The position numbers and the translations under genes were made by a program. This document shows positions 35,447-45,219 of a DNA stretch of 64,000 nt, in pieces. This DNA comes from Anabaena minutissima FACHB-250. GTDB taxonomy: Bacteria > Cyanobacteriota > Cyanobacteriia > Cyanobacteriales > Nostocaceae. Under the pieces are notes generated by a model. The model did not search any database. It was not told the DNA's origin and saw only the letters and a list, made by a program, of their open reading frames with translations. Each line of letters starts with the position of its first letter. The first letter of the stretch is position 1. The stretch is taken from NCBI RefSeq assembly GCF_014697125.1, contig NZ_JACJRG010000003.1, forward strand, positions 186,001 to 250,000. The letters are read 5' to 3'.

Positions 35447-36967
35447 ATGCAAAGTGATTCGGGAAAAACTATCTCTATTTGGATGGCTACGGCAACAGTA
35501 CCAGTCCAACCTGCGCTGGTAGAAAACACCCATGCAGATGTGTGTATTGTCGGCGCGGGTATTGCAGGGATGTCTACTGCCTATATGCTATCTCGTGCAG
35601 GTAAATCTGTAGTAGTGCTAGATGATGGCCCTGTAGGTGGAGGTCAAACAGAACGCACCACAGCACATTTATCCAACGTCTTGAGTTATCGCTACGATGA
35701 ACTAGAGCAAATGCACGGTGAAGAACGTGCCAAATTGATTGCCGAAAGTCATACTACAGCAATTAATACTATAGAAGCGATCGCCACTCAAGAAAATATC
35801 GAATGTGACTTTGTTCGACTAGATGGCTATCTTTTTCCACCTAACCTTCAGTCTTTAGATGAGATGGAGAGAGAATTAGCAGCTGCCCATCGTGCGGGAC
35901 TTAGTAATGTCGAACTCGTGAAACAAGCACCAATAGAAGGTTTTGATACAGGTGTCTGTCTACGTTTTCCCCAACAAGGGCAATTTGACCCACTCAAATA
36001 TCTCACGGGGTTGGTTGCAGTTATAGAACGTCGTGGCGGCAAAATTTATAGTAATACCCATGTTGAAAAAATCGAGGGTGGTGCAACAGCCCGTGTGGAA
36101 ACAAGCAATGGTCAAGTAGTAACTGCCGATGCTGTAGTCGTAGCAACCAACTCTCCTATTAGTAACGTGGCTACAATGCACTTCAAGCAGGCTGCTTATA
36201 TCACCTTTGTCATTGGTGCAAAAGTGCCTCGTGGTTCTGTTACTCAAGCATTATATTGGGATACTCTCGACCCTTATCATTATGTGCGCCTGCAAAATTT
36301 AGATGAGCAACATGATTTCTTGATTGTCGGTGGTGAAGACCATAAAACAGGCCAAGCTAACGATGCTGACGCACGTTATGCCAAACTCCAAAAATGGACA
36401 CAAGAACGCTTCCCAATGGCGGCAGAAATTTTATTTCGTTGGTCTGGTCAGGTCATGAATGCTGATGATGGGATTGCTTATATAGGTAAAAATCCTTTCG
36501 ATGCAGACAATATCTATATCACTACAGGTGATTCTGGTTTAGGGATGACCCACGGTACAATCGCCGGCATCCTGTTATCAGATATGATTTTGGGGATCAA
36601 AAACAGATGGGCAGAAGTTTACGATCCATCACGGGCTAGAGTCGGTGCAGTTGGTGATTTTATATCGGAAAATATCAACGTTGCTTCTCAATATTTAGAT
36701 TGGGTGACACCAGGAGAAGTAGATTCCGTAGAAAAAATTGCCCCAGGTACAGGCGCAGTGGTGAGGAATGGTTTAACTAAAATCGCTGCCTATCGTGATG
36801 AAAGTGGTACACTACACCAACATTCCGCAGTTTGTACCCATCTCAATTGTATTGTGAGTTGGAATTCTTCAGAGCAAACATGGGATTGTCCCTGTCACGG
36901 TTCTCGCTTTGATGCCCAAGGTAAAGTTATTAACGGGCCAGCTATTAAAGCTCTTACAGATATTTGA
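35447..36967 (+). CDS. FAD-dependent oxidoreductase fused to a Rieske [2Fe-2S] domain
   Basis: A 506-residue two-domain enzyme. Residues 30-400 are a DAO-type flavoprotein: [20 protein letters not shown] at the start, [13 protein letters not shown], and near the end [17 protein letters not shown] for the FAD pyrophosphate. Residues about 445-505 are a Rieske domain with CTHLNC (about 462) and CPCHGSRF (about 480), all four cluster ligands present. The cluster probably passes electrons to or from the flavin. The substrate is unknown; relatives act on amines or amino-acid derivatives. It has no signal peptide and stands alone, followed by an inverted-repeat element. Confidence 0.9.
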   Translation: MQSDSGKTISIWMATATVPVQPALVENTHADVCIVGAGIAGMSTAYMLSRAGKSVVVLDDGPVGGGQTERTTAHLSNVLSYRYDELEQMHGEERAKLIAESHTTAINTIEAIATQENIECDFVRLDGYLFPPNLQSLDEMERELAAAHRAGLSNVELVKQAPIEGFDTGVCLRFPQQGQFDPLKYLTGLVAVIERRGGKIYSNTHVEKIEGGATARVETSNGQVVTADAVVVATNSPISNVATMHFKQAAYITFVIGAKVPRGSVTQALYWDTLDPYHYVRLQNLDEQHDFLIVGGEDHKTGQANDADARYAKLQKWTQERFPMAAEILFRWSGQVMNADDGIAYIGKNPFDADNIYITTGDSGLGMTHGTIAGILLSDMILGIKNRWAEVYDPSRARVGAVGDFISENINVASQYLDWVTPGEVDSVEKIAPGTGAVVRNGLTKIAAYRDESGTLHQHSAVCTHLNCIVSWNSSEQTWDCPCHGSRFDAQGKVINGPAIKALTDI

Positions 36968-36979
36968 TTTTTTGTGGCG

Positions 36980-37089
36980 TTAACCTAAGTTCGGGATAAG
37001 AAATCCTCAAAACCATTGATTTCTCATAGCTATATACGTCCAAGGTTTCAGCACCTCACAAAATCACGTTCCACCCGAACTCAGGTTAA
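36980..37089. repeat. Inverted-repeat element
   Basis: TTAACCTAAGTTCGGG at 36980 and its inverse CCCGAACTCAGGTTAA at 37074 (one mismatch) bound about 110 bases of non-coding DNA. The form is that of a small non-autonomous palindromic element of the kind scattered in Nostoc genomes. Confidence 0.55.
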
Positions 37090-37159
37090 GTAAGTGAATT
37101 TTAAACCTTAAATATCAGTTTCAGCAAGAACTATAGCATTATGCCAATTTGTACCATTC

Positions 37160-37627
37160 TCAACTAGATTCAGTTTTTGTCAAGCGACAACGATTTTCAG
37201 CATTACAGGCTAGTCGAGAAGCACGCTGTTGGATGAGAACATCTAAATCTGGCCGTCCTGTCAGTGAAAGTCGCCAATCTGCCCAGATACTGTATAAAGT
37301 ATCTGCAAGCGCACCAATTATTGGTAATTTGGTGACAGCGTAAACCCAACCCATTCCCAGTTCTTCGTATACCCGTCGAAAAACCTCAACATTTTTGATT
37401 ACACTTCCATTTGGTAGAACTGCATGAATGCGCCCCATTGCGGTTTCAAAATTAACACCACCATGATTTTCAGGAGTGTAATCATCGGCTGCAATATCTA
37501 CAAACGCTACTATTCCTCTACCCGCATCCTGCTTTTGCAAAAAGTTGACTTCCCGTAGACATAAAGGACATTCTCCATCGTAGAGTAGTTTGATTTTCCA
37601 AGATTGGCTATTGGCTGAAGGCATCAT
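37160..37627 (-). CDS. DCC-family thiol-disulfide oxidoreductase (DUF393)
   Basis: A 155-residue protein with LLYDGECPLCLREVNFLQK, whose DGxCPxC motif defines the DCC/DUF393 family of thioredoxin-like proteins. The central VEVFRRVYEELGMGWVYAVT and the hydrophobic LPIIGALADTLYSIWADWRL follow the family pattern. The redox partner is unknown. It is convergent with the FAD/Rieske gene, separated by the inverted-repeat element. Confidence 0.85.
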   Translation of the reverse strand: MMPSANSQSWKIKLLYDGECPLCLREVNFLQKQDAGRGIVAFVDIAADDYTPENHGGVNFETAMGRIHAVLPNGSVIKNVEVFRRVYEELGMGWVYAVTKLPIIGALADTLYSIWADWRLSLTGRPDLDVLIQQRASRLACNAENRCRLTKTESS

Positions 37628-37732
37628 AAATATTTCTTAATTAAACTTTACAATAATTATAATTTATGGGTAGAGTTAATGCTTAAGAATAGACAGTAGA
37701 GACTAAGTTATTGCAAGTCGCCTGTTAATTAA

Positions 37733-37969
37733 TTTGAACCTCAAGAAAAACATCGCCAAGGTAATGTTTTAGTGGTTTCCCATAAAGCCACGATTCGGAT
37801 TATGCTTTGCAGTTTACTGGGAATTGATTTGGGACGCTATCGTTATCGGGTAAATATTTTAGTCGCGTCGGGAAGTATGGTGAAATTTGACGTTAATGGC
37901 CCTTTGCTAGAAATACTAGGCGATCGCCATCATATACCTGATCATCTTCGCTTTCGTCCGGGAACATAA
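37733..37969 (+). pseudogene. Histidine phosphatase family protein, C-terminal fragment
   Basis: The frame from 37733 reads FEPQEKHRQGNVLVVSHKAT and on to HHIPDHLRFRPGT. VLVVSHKATIR is the second-histidine block of phosphoglycerate-mutase-like phosphatases. The N-terminal RHG active-site block is absent and a stop lies immediately before the fragment, so this is a truncated relic. Confidence 0.75.
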
Positions 37970-37981
37970 TAATCTCTACTT

Positions 37982-38245
37982 TTAGCATCGCTGTACATTA
38001 ATGCGATCGCGCAAATATCTTAGAGCTACATCAGATCCCGACAGAGGTACACAGTCTTCACCGATTATCATATGTGTTAAAGCACAACCTAGGGCTTGAT
38101 CAAACAAATTATCATCTAAGGGGTTGACTCGGATAATATTGATGCGATGTTCGATAGTTGGTTGAAGAGCTTCCATGCGGGAGTTTTCGGGTTCTGGATA
38201 AGTAAAATCTGGTAGCCTAAACCAGCGACCTTTATCTACTCGCAC
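37982..38245 (-). pseudogene. Unidentified gene fragment
   Basis: About 87 codons from a weak GTG (RVDKGRWFRLPDFTYPEPEN...). The frame remains open a few codons further up to a TGA, without a better start. The composition looks protein-like and contains a HIP1 site near its end. I do not recognise it; the neighbouring phosphatase relic suggests it is also a remnant. Confidence 0.35.
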
Positions 38246-38373
38246 TTTATTGACCGCGTTTAAAAATCAAACATTTGGGATGTAACCATAAGCCCTTATT
38301 AGCCCATCAAACGCCTCAGTTTTACAGCAATTCCAGATTATAATCGAAATAAAGTCATAAATAGCATTTAACT

Positions 38374-38967
38374 ATGACTCTCCAAACCTTAGATAAAAAT
38401 ACCACCATTCCAGAACAGCGATTTCTCCTACCAGGTCATTACACCTGGGAAGAATTGGAGACAATAGAAACATTAACCGCAGATGCAGCAGGTTTGCGAA
38501 TAACTTATCTTGATGGGTGCATTGAATTTATGACGCTGGGTGAACAACACGAAATGATTAAAACCATTCTTGGTTTTTTACTAGAATTATATTCCTGTGA
38601 AATAGGTATAAATCTTATCCCAGTAGGTAGTGCTACGCGTCGCGCTAAAGAAAAAAGTGCATCATTTGAACCTGATGAATCTTATTACATAGGAGAAAAA
38701 AAAGAAAATCCCGATTTAGCAATTGAAGTTAATATCACCAGTGGCAGTATTGACAAACTAGAAAAATACAAACGATTTAATATTACTGAAGTTTGGTTTT
38801 GGGAAAATAATCAATTATCCCTATATCGTATAAAAAATGATAACTATGAGCAAATTAATCAAAGTGAATTATTCCCTGATTTAGATATAGAGTTATTAGC
38901 AAGTTGTGTTTTAATGCCTTCAATTATTGATGCTAGAAAACAATTCATTGCAGGAATAAAGCAATAG
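38374..38967 (+). CDS. Uma2 family endonuclease-like protein (DUF820)
   Basis: A 197-residue protein of the Uma2 family, very common in cyanobacteria, with a PD-(D/E)XK nuclease-like fold. Supporting segments are YTWEELETIE, LDGCIEFMTLGEQHE, FEPDESYYI and the catalytic-type block NPDLAIEVNIT followed by KYKRFNITEVWFW. Biological substrates are unknown. The relatively AT-rich codons and location among gene relics are compatible with mobility. Confidence 0.85.
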   Translation: MTLQTLDKNTTIPEQRFLLPGHYTWEELETIETLTADAAGLRITYLDGCIEFMTLGEQHEMIKTILGFLLELYSCEIGINLIPVGSATRRAKEKSASFEPDESYYIGEKKENPDLAIEVNITSGSIDKLEKYKRFNITEVWFWENNQLSLYRIKNDNYEQINQSELFPDLDIELLASCVLMPSIIDARKQFIAGIKQ

Positions 38968-39095
38968 CTGTAGTTTGACTTCATCTTCTCATCCTACTAT
39001 CACCAGCTATCATAGACGATTCCACTAACATTGATCTTCACCGATGCGTAAGGCTTCTCGACAGTCCTTGCTAAAACGATTAATATATCAAACTG

Positions 39096-39101
39096 TATAA
39101 T
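39096..39101 (+). promoter_or_regulatory. Possible -10 box of ccbP
   Basis: A perfect TATAAT lies 18 bases upstream of the ccbP start codon. No well-spaced -35 hexamer is evident. Confidence 0.35.
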
Positions 39102-39118
39102 GATCAGGTTGGGATTTT

Positions 39119-39499
39119 ATGGCTAGTGTAGAACGCGACGAAACCAGGGAAAATCGCATTGAACAAGAGATTATTGTCGATGCTGAGGATAAAGAAGACC
39201 GGGCTATGGGTTGGTATTATTACCTGGATGATACTTTGGAGTTTCCCTTTATGGGTAAGTGGAAGAAGAAGTCACGCAAAACTTCTACCATTGAGGAAAA
39301 ACCAGTAGAAGTCTTGGGAATGGCCCCAGAAGATGATTGTTTGAAAGATATGTATGTGGAAGTTGCTTACATTGGGGGTAAGGAAGATGATGTACATTCT
39401 GCTAAACTGTCTGATATAGAAGCAGTTGATGCAGATGGTGACACTCAAGAAGCGATCGCAGATTGGATGTATTGGCTAGCTAGAGGCTACAAGTTTTAA
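39119..39499 (+). CDS. ccbP: Calcium-binding protein CcbP
   Basis: A 126-residue acidic protein starting MASVERDETRENRIEQEIIV and ending AIADWMYWLARGYKF, matching CcbP of Anabaena PCC 7120 as I know it. CcbP is a cytoplasmic calcium buffer; in heterocystous strains its removal frees calcium during heterocyst differentiation, through NtcA repression and HetR proteolysis. The clustered Asp/Glu residues (VDAEDKEDRA, APEDDC, EAVDADGDTQEA) form the binding surface. It is convergent with the acetyltransferase gene, stops 2 bases apart. Confidence 0.85.
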   Translation: MASVERDETRENRIEQEIIVDAEDKEDRAMGWYYYLDDTLEFPFMGKWKKKSRKTSTIEEKPVEVLGMAPEDDCLKDMYVEVAYIGGKEDDVHSAKLSDIEAVDADGDTQEAIADWMYWLARGYKF

Positions 39500-39501
39500 T
39501 T

Positions 39502-40065
39502 TTAAGGTAAATACCGGACTATTCGGCAAGGATTACCCACTGCGACAACTTTTGCTGGTATATCTTTCACGACTACACTACCAGCACCAATTGTAGTATT
39601 GTCCCCAATGGTGACTCCTGGGCAAATAATTGCACCACCACCAACCCAAACATTATGACCAATTTTAACGGGGGCAGCTAATTCTCTCGCAGTCAGCCGA
39701 ATTTCCGGTTCTGTGGGATGGTAGGCGGCATAAATCTGGACGTAGGGAGCTAACAGGACATTTTCCCCTATTTCGACTTGATTACAATCTAAAATTACAC
39801 AACCATAGTTCATGTACGCACCATTACCTACGGAAATGTTACTACCATAGTCACAATGAAATGGCGGTACTATGGTGATTTTTTCTCCCACTTTGCCAAA
39901 CAGTTCTTGTAAAATTTGGTGGCGTTGCTGTGGTTGTTCTGCGGTGGTTGCATTATACATTTGTAGAAGGCGACTAGCCCGCTTTTGATCAGCTACTAAT
40001 TCTGGATCATCTGCCAGATATAGTTCGCCTGCTAGCATTTTTTGTTTTTCTGTTTTTTCGATCAT
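39502..40065 (-). CDS. Maltose/galactoside O-acetyltransferase-like (LbH family)
   Basis: A 187-residue left-handed beta-helix acyltransferase of the Maa/LacA/NodL type. The N-terminal EKQKMLAGELYLADDPEL is the Mac domain; the hexapeptide repeats run from PFHCDYGSNISVGNGAYMNY to IGHNVWVGGGAIICPGVTIG, with the catalytic His in AAYHPTEP. It transfers acetyl from acetyl-CoA to a sugar hydroxyl in the cytosol. The true sugar acceptor is unknown. Confidence 0.85.
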   Translation of the reverse strand: MIEKTEKQKMLAGELYLADDPELVADQKRASRLLQMYNATTAEQPQQRHQILQELFGKVGEKITIVPPFHCDYGSNISVGNGAYMNYGCVILDCNQVEIGENVLLAPYVQIYAAYHPTEPEIRLTARELAAPVKIGHNVWVGGGAIICPGVTIGDNTTIGAGSVVVKDIPAKVVAVGNPCRIVRYLP

Positions 40066-40131
40066 ATATTTTTAAGGATATACATAAATCATACAGAGAC
40101 GTTGCAATGCAATGTCTTTACTGCAATCGCT

Positions 40132-41151
40132 ATGTCCCAGGTATCGCTCCCCCAATTGCTCCACAACGACTTACCCCTCACCGCTCTTGCGCCAATGCAG
40201 GATGTGACAAACCTCTGGTTTATGAAGGTCATAGCCCACTACGGCAGTCCTGACTACTTCTTCACCGAGTATTTCCGCGTCAATGATACCTCACGGCTAA
40301 ATCGTAGCATTCTGGCGGCAATCACCGAAAACGACACCGGTCGCCCCGTTTTTGCTCAAATGATTGGCGAAAGCATTCCCGACTTAGTTAGAACAGCACA
40401 AGAACTCTGTCGCTATAATATCGCTGGAGTTGACTTGAACATGGGCTGTCCAGCACCGAGAATCTATCGCAAAAATGTTGGGGGTGGATTGCTGCTCTCA
40501 CCAGAAAAAGTGAATCGGATTTTGGGAGAATTACGGCAAGCAGTAAATGATCGCCCTTTAACTGTCAAGATGCGCGTAGGCTTTGAAAATACAGATACTT
40601 TTTATGAAATACTAGATATAATCAATCGCCACAGCATTGATTTGCTGAGTGTGCATGGTCGCACTGTGAAAGATATGTACCACGGGACAGTGAAATATGA
40701 TTTGATTGCGGAAGCGGTCAAACGGGTTGATTGTCCAGTGCTTGCTAATGGTAATATTTACTCGGCGACAACTGCCCTGGAAGTGCTTGCTCAAACGGGT
40801 GCGGCGGGTGTGATGGTGGGACGTTGGGCGATCGGGAATCCTTGGCTTTTTAATCAAATTCGTCAGGCTTTGCGCTGCGAGCCGATTACACCCGTTCCTT
40901 TAGTAGAGGTACGTAACTATATTGATCGTTTATGGCGCACTCCCAGAGCGTCAACTATGCCAGAGCGATCGCGGGTTGGCTACCTTAAAATGTTCCTTAA
41001 CTACATTGCTTTGAGTGTTGATGCTGAAGGTCAGTTCCTGCGGCTGATGCGACGGACGCAGACCGAGGTAGAAATGTTTAACCTCTGCGATCGCTTTCTC
41101 CTGGCTGAAGGAACGAAAACTTTAGCCCTATCACCCTACTCAGGTGTATAA
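40132..41151 (+). CDS. tRNA-dihydrouridine synthase
   Basis: A 339-residue FMN enzyme that reduces uridine in tRNA D-loops with NADPH. ATG 40132 (MSQVSLPQLLHNDLPLTALA) is chosen over an upstream in-frame start at 40042, which would overlap the divergent acetyltransferase. Family marks are APMQDVTN, VDLNMGCPAP with catalytic Cys106, VKMRVG, SVHGRT and ANGNI. The early motif and length fit the DusC-like branch; cyanobacteria commonly carry one or two Dus enzymes, so the subtype is uncertain. Confidence 0.88.
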   Translation: MSQVSLPQLLHNDLPLTALAPMQDVTNLWFMKVIAHYGSPDYFFTEYFRVNDTSRLNRSILAAITENDTGRPVFAQMIGESIPDLVRTAQELCRYNIAGVDLNMGCPAPRIYRKNVGGGLLLSPEKVNRILGELRQAVNDRPLTVKMRVGFENTDTFYEILDIINRHSIDLLSVHGRTVKDMYHGTVKYDLIAEAVKRVDCPVLANGNIYSATTALEVLAQTGAAGVMVGRWAIGNPWLFNQIRQALRCEPITPVPLVEVRNYIDRLWRTPRASTMPERSRVGYLKMFLNYIALSVDAEGQFLRLMRRTQTEVEMFNLCDRFLLAEGTKTLALSPYSGV

Positions 41152-41167
41152 TTTGCATTCAGAACTA

Positions 41168-42472
41168 CTAACGATTGGCAGCTTCATTAAATACATCATA
41201 ACGAGCTTTTCCTTGTTGTTTGGCACGGTACATGGCATGGTCAGCAGCCCTGAGTATACTTTCTGCTTCATCAGTGCCACCATGATTTAAAGTAATACCA
41301 ATGCTAGCTGTCGTATATATTTGATGTCCGTTGAGATTAAGTGGTAAACCCAGGGTGTCTTGAATGCGTTTGGCAACGTTGATAGCATCATTAACATCTC
41401 TAATATCTTCTAACAAGACGGCAAATTCATCGCCACCAAATCGCCCTACAGTATCACCACTGCGTACACAAGATTCTAAGCGTCTAGCGATCGCTACTAA
41501 AAAATCATCCCCCATACCGTGACCAAAGCGATCGTTAATGCCCTTGAAACCATCTAAATCTAGAAACAACACGGCAAAACGATAATCGGTGCGGCGTTTG
41601 CTACGTTCAACAGCTTGTTTAAGGCGATCTAAAAATAAAACTCGATTGGGTAGTGCTGTCAGTCCATCATAGACAGCATTGTGGAGTAGTTGTCTTTCCG
41701 TTAGCTTGCGTTGAGTAATGTCTTGAAACAGCAACACTGCACCAGTAATACTACCATCGCGATCGCGGATAGGTGCAATATTATCTCCCAATGGTATTTC
41801 TTGACCATCTTTAGAAATCAGTATACAGTTTTCTGGTAAATTCACCACCTCACCATCTTGGATTGACTTTTTCGCTAAACTCTCAATTAATTCGTCCATA
41901 TCTTTATCAACTAAACTCAAAACTTCCGTGAAATCCTTACCAACCGCTTCGTTTTGTTGCCAACCAGTTAATTTTTCTGCCATTGGATTCATCATTTGAA
42001 TACAACCATCCGTCAGGGTGACAACTACGCCACAACCCATGCTGTTAATAATTGCTTCCATTCTCTGTTTTTCTACTTGTAATTTTCTGTGGCTTTGATA
42101 TCTCTCTACAGCCATTTCCACAGAAAGATGTAAGTCTGGTTCTCTGATGGGCTTCAAAATATAGCTGAAAGGCTCACTTAGTTGATGTTTATGCAATTGT
42201 ATATATTGCGAATACTCTGTTATATATAATACTGGTATATGGAATTTATTTTGAATAATATCTACTACCTGTACACCATTGATTTCTCGTGTTAAATGGA
42301 TATCAAATAATACTAGATTAGGGTGATGCTCTGCTACATTTTGAATTGCTTTATCAGCCGAATCTGTAATCTCTAGAACATTATGCCCTAACTTTTGTAA
42401 ACTATCTTTAATATTGAATGCTAGGAGTTTTTCATCCTCAACAACTAGGATTTTGCGGGGGTGCATATTCAA
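41168..42472 (-). CDS. Response regulator with PAS and diguanylate cyclase (GGDEF) domains
   Basis: A 434-residue signalling protein: receiver domain (ILVVEDEKLLAFNI; phospho-acceptor in NLVLFDIHLT), PAS domain (about 140-260, INSMGCGVVVTLTDG), and a GGDEF domain with an intact GRFGGDEFAVLLED near 347. An RSGD product-inhibition site lies five residues before GGDEF. There is no EAL domain, so it should make cyclic di-GMP and switch it off by feedback. The cognate histidine kinase is not adjacent. It is convergent with the Dus gene. Confidence 0.92.
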   Translation of the reverse strand: MNMHPRKILVVEDEKLLAFNIKDSLQKLGHNVLEITDSADKAIQNVAEHHPNLVLFDIHLTREINGVQVVDIIQNKFHIPVLYITEYSQYIQLHKHQLSEPFSYILKPIREPDLHLSVEMAVERYQSHRKLQVEKQRMEAIINSMGCGVVVTLTDGCIQMMNPMAEKLTGWQQNEAVGKDFTEVLSLVDKDMDELIESLAKKSIQDGEVVNLPENCILISKDGQEIPLGDNIAPIRDRDGSITGAVLLFQDITQRKLTERQLLHNAVYDGLTALPNRVLFLDRLKQAVERSKRRTDYRFAVLFLDLDGFKGINDRFGHGMGDDFLVAIARRLESCVRSGDTVGRFGGDEFAVLLEDIRDVNDAINVAKRIQDTLGLPLNLNGHQIYTTASIGITLNHGGTDEAESILRAADHAMYRAKQQGKARYDVFNEAANR

Positions 42473-42959
42473 ATAACCTATCTGCTAAGGCTCAGATATT
42501 GTTGTTTTGTCAACTCCATCTGAAAGTGAATAATTATATGATAATCAATCTCTAAAATATCGGTGTAATTGCTTGACTAAACTATGGAATCCTGCTGGAA
42601 TTTATGTTTTAAAACTAGAAAATTATTCACCGTTACACAGATTATTAAATCACGCTGTTCAAGGAAAATTTCCTGCTTTTAAGTGTTAAATGTAAATTAT
42701 TCTTATATATAGTAAGGGTTTTCTATTAAACTTAAACAAATGACGAATTTTTAATCACAAAGTGTTAGTACAGCCATAAATAATTATTACTAAAAATCTG
42801 TATATTCCACAACAAATTAACAATTTACAATTTAAAAATAAAAATATTCTTGAGAAAGCAAGAACCCCAGTTTTTCCTATAAACCGGGGTTCTCAAATCT
42901 CACAATTATCACCAATCAAATAAAAACTAAAATTCCCTAATTAAAATTATGGGTGTCCC
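42473..42959. other. AT-rich gap with a hairpin repeat
   Basis: No gene is seen. At 42861-42893 AGAACCCC and GGGGTTCT flank a 17-base centre, forming a hairpin typical of a dispersed aaccccggttt-type repeat. It lies about 70 bases beyond the folB stop and lacks a T-run in that direction. Confidence 0.5.
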
Positions 42960-43322
42960 CTATCCCCTATCCCTAGTCAGTTCAATACTAATTTTGCCGC
43001 CAAAATCTGGAATAGGTGCAGCAGGCTTGGTGACTATAACTTGAACTTGTGTGATTTGAGCGCACTCTTGGATGATAGAATCAGCGATCGCACCTGCTAA
43101 CCGTTCAATTAAAGCAAACTTAGAAGTTTTTACCAGATGTTGAATCAAGCTAATAACACCACGATAATCTAGAGTATCAGCGATCGCGTCAGTTTCGGCA
43201 GCTTGCGCTAGATCCAACCATAACCTCACATCCACTTCAAACCATTGTCCTAGAACCTGTTCCTCTGGTAGATATCCAGTGTAGCCATAGCAGCGAATTC
43301 CCGTTAAATGAATGCAGTCCAT
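42960..43322 (-). CDS. folB: Dihydroneopterin aldolase
   Basis: A 120-residue enzyme of folate synthesis converting 7,8-dihydroneopterin to 6-hydroxymethyl-dihydropterin and glycolaldehyde. MDCIHLTGIRCYGYTGYLPE carries the substrate-binding Tyr region, followed by LDYRGVISLIQ, ERLAGAIADSI and the C-terminal VIVTKPAAPIPDFGGKISIE with the usual catalytic Lys. It is divergent from menD with about 120 bases between starts. Confidence 0.92.
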   Translation of the reverse strand: MDCIHLTGIRCYGYTGYLPEEQVLGQWFEVDVRLWLDLAQAAETDAIADTLDYRGVISLIQHLVKTSKFALIERLAGAIADSIIQECAQITQVQVIVTKPAAPIPDFGGKISIELTRDRG

Positions 43323-43446
43323 TTCAAACTCAACCCCTGTAAATCGTTTTGTCTAACTTGACCAAACGAATTTTAAATTGAATTTCCTATACAAAATTAA
43401 AATTAACTTCTCTGAGCATCTGAATTACGAATTACGAATTATACCT

Positions 43447-45219
43447 ATGTCTGATGTGATACGGTTCGCCGATAAAAATATTAATCAACTTTGGGCTTAT
43501 ATATTCACCGAAACGCTGAAGCGTTTAGGATTGACTTGTGCAGTCATTTGTCCTGGTTCTCGTTCCACACCCCTAGCAGTCGCCTTTGCTCAACAAGTTC
43601 CTGAGATTGAAGCAATTTCTATTCTGGATGAACGTTCCGCCGCCTTTTTCGCCCTGGGAGTCGCCAAAGCCACTGGTCGTCCTGTAGCGATTGTTTGCAC
43701 CTCTGGGACTGCGGGGGCGAACTTTTACCCAGCCGTCATTGAAGCGAAAGAAAGCCGCGTCCCATTATTAATATTAACCACCGATAGACCGCCAGAATTG
43801 CGAGACTGCCATTCTGGACAGACTATAGATCAAGTAAAACTTTATGGTAGTTACCCAAACTGGCAAACAGAACTAGCCATACCTTCCCCAGAGATGGGAA
43901 TGCTAGCATATCTGCGACAAACATTAATTTATAGTTGGCAGAGAACTCAAACCCCAACACCAGGGGTAGTACATTTAAATATTCCCTTCCGTGACCCCCT
44001 AGCACCCATTCCCGATGGTGGTGACTTGAGTCATTTACTAGCTAACTTTCACCCAGAAAAATTTTTTGCCAGCATTACAAATCTTACCCCAATCCCTAAT
44101 CCCCAATACCCAATACCCAATACCCAATCAGATCGAGGAATCATTATTGCTGGAGTTGCCCAACCATATCAACCACAGGAATATTGTAGAGCGATCGCCA
44201 GACTTTCCCAAAACCTCAAATGGCCTGTGCTAGCCGAAGGACTTTCCCCAGTCAGGAATTATGCTGAACTCAACCCCTATCTCATTTCTACCTATGACCT
44301 GATGTTGCGAAATCAGCAACTAGCCCAACAGTTAGCACCTGAGATGGTAATTCAGATAGGTGATCTGCCAACCAGCAAAGAACTGCGTACCTGGCTAGAC
44401 ATTCACCAACCCCTACGCTGGATAATTGACCCCAGTGACCAAAACCTCGACCCCCTGCATGGGCAGACGACGCATTTGAGAATGAGAGTTGAGCAACTTT
44501 TGGACAAGGAAGTAAAATTTTCCGCAACTTCTTCTGAGTATTTGCGGATGTGGTGTGATGCTGAAGCTAACGTTAGGGAGAATGTGGACGCAACTTTTGC
44601 ACAAATGGAAGAATTAGTTGAATGTAAAGCCGCCTGGTTAATTTCTCAGACCCTACCACCAGAGACACCATTGTTTATCGCCAACAGTATGCCTGTGCGG
44701 GATGTGGAATATTTCTGGAAACCGAATAATTTAGGAGTGCGATCGCATTTTAACCGAGGCGCAAATGGCATTGATGGCACATTGTCCACTGCTTTAGGAA
44801 TTGCCCACCGTAATCAAAGTAGTGTGATGCTAACAGGAGACTTAGCTTTATTGCATGACACTAATGGTTTTTTAATGAGAAATAAATTTGTAGGACACCT
44901 GACAATTGTCTTAATTAACAATAATGGCGGCGGCATCTTTGAAATGTTACCCATCGCCAAATTCGACCCACCATTTGAAGAATTTTTTGGTACTCCCCAA
45001 GATATTGATTTTGCTCAATTATGCGCTACATATGGTGTACAGCATGAATTAATTACCTCTTGGCAGCAGTTACAGCAAAGATTAAACCCACTACCAACCA
45101 TAGGAATCCGGGTTTTGGAATTGCGAACAAATCGTAAAAAAGATGCCAAATGGCGAAAGGATAATTTAGGAATTTTTGCTACAAATAGTGACTTAAATAG
45201 GAATTTTCCCCATATTTAA
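43447..45219 (+). CDS. menD: 2-Succinyl-5-enolpyruvyl-6-hydroxy-3-cyclohexene-1-carboxylate synthase
   Basis: A ThDP enzyme of phylloquinone (vitamin K1) synthesis, used for photosystem I. It joins isochorismate with 2-oxoglutarate. The start ATG 43447 (MSDVIRFADKNINQLWAYIF) is chosen over an in-frame TTG at 43378. Recognisable blocks are CPGSRSTPLAVAF, LDERSAAFFALG, SGTAGANFYPAV, RGANGIDGTLSTALG and LTGDLALLHDTNG with NNNGGGIFEMLP for the cofactor. Between the first two domains a 14-residue Pro/Asn-rich stretch is encoded by heptanucleotide repeats (44088-44129), which keeps frame. Confidence 0.93.
   Translation: MSDVIRFADKNINQLWAYIFTETLKRLGLTCAVICPGSRSTPLAVAFAQQVPEIEAISILDERSAAFFALGVAKATGRPVAIVCTSGTAGANFYPAVIEAKESRVPLLILTTDRPPELRDCHSGQTIDQVKLYGSYPNWQTELAIPSPEMGMLAYLRQTLIYSWQRTQTPTPGVVHLNIPFRDPLAPIPDGGDLSHLLANFHPEKFFASITNLTPIPNPQYPIPNTQSDRGIIIAGVAQPYQPQEYCRAIARLSQNLKWPVLAEGLSPVRNYAELNPYLISTYDLMLRNQQLAQQLAPEMVIQIGDLPTSKELRTWLDIHQPLRWIIDPSDQNLDPLHGQTTHLRMRVEQLLDKEVKFSATSSEYLRMWCDAEANVRENVDATFAQMEELVECKAAWLISQTLPPETPLFIANSMPVRDVEYFWKPNNLGVRSHFNRGANGIDGTLSTALGIAHRNQSSVMLTGDLALLHDTNGFLMRNKFVGHLTIVLINNNGGGIFEMLPIAKFDPPFEEFFGTPQDIDFAQLCATYGVQHELITSWQQLQQRLNPLPTIGIRVLELRTNRKKDAKWRKDNLGIFATNSDLNRNFPHI
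44088..44129 (+). repeat. STRR array inside menD
   Basis: Six consecutive 7-base units (CCCAATC, CCTAATC, three CCCAATA, CCCAATC) total 42 bases, exactly 14 codons, so the reading frame is preserved. STRRs are usually intergenic. Confidence 0.9.

Noticed and set aside
42861..42893. Rho-independent terminator for folB
   Set aside because: Stem present but no T-run follows on the minus strand.
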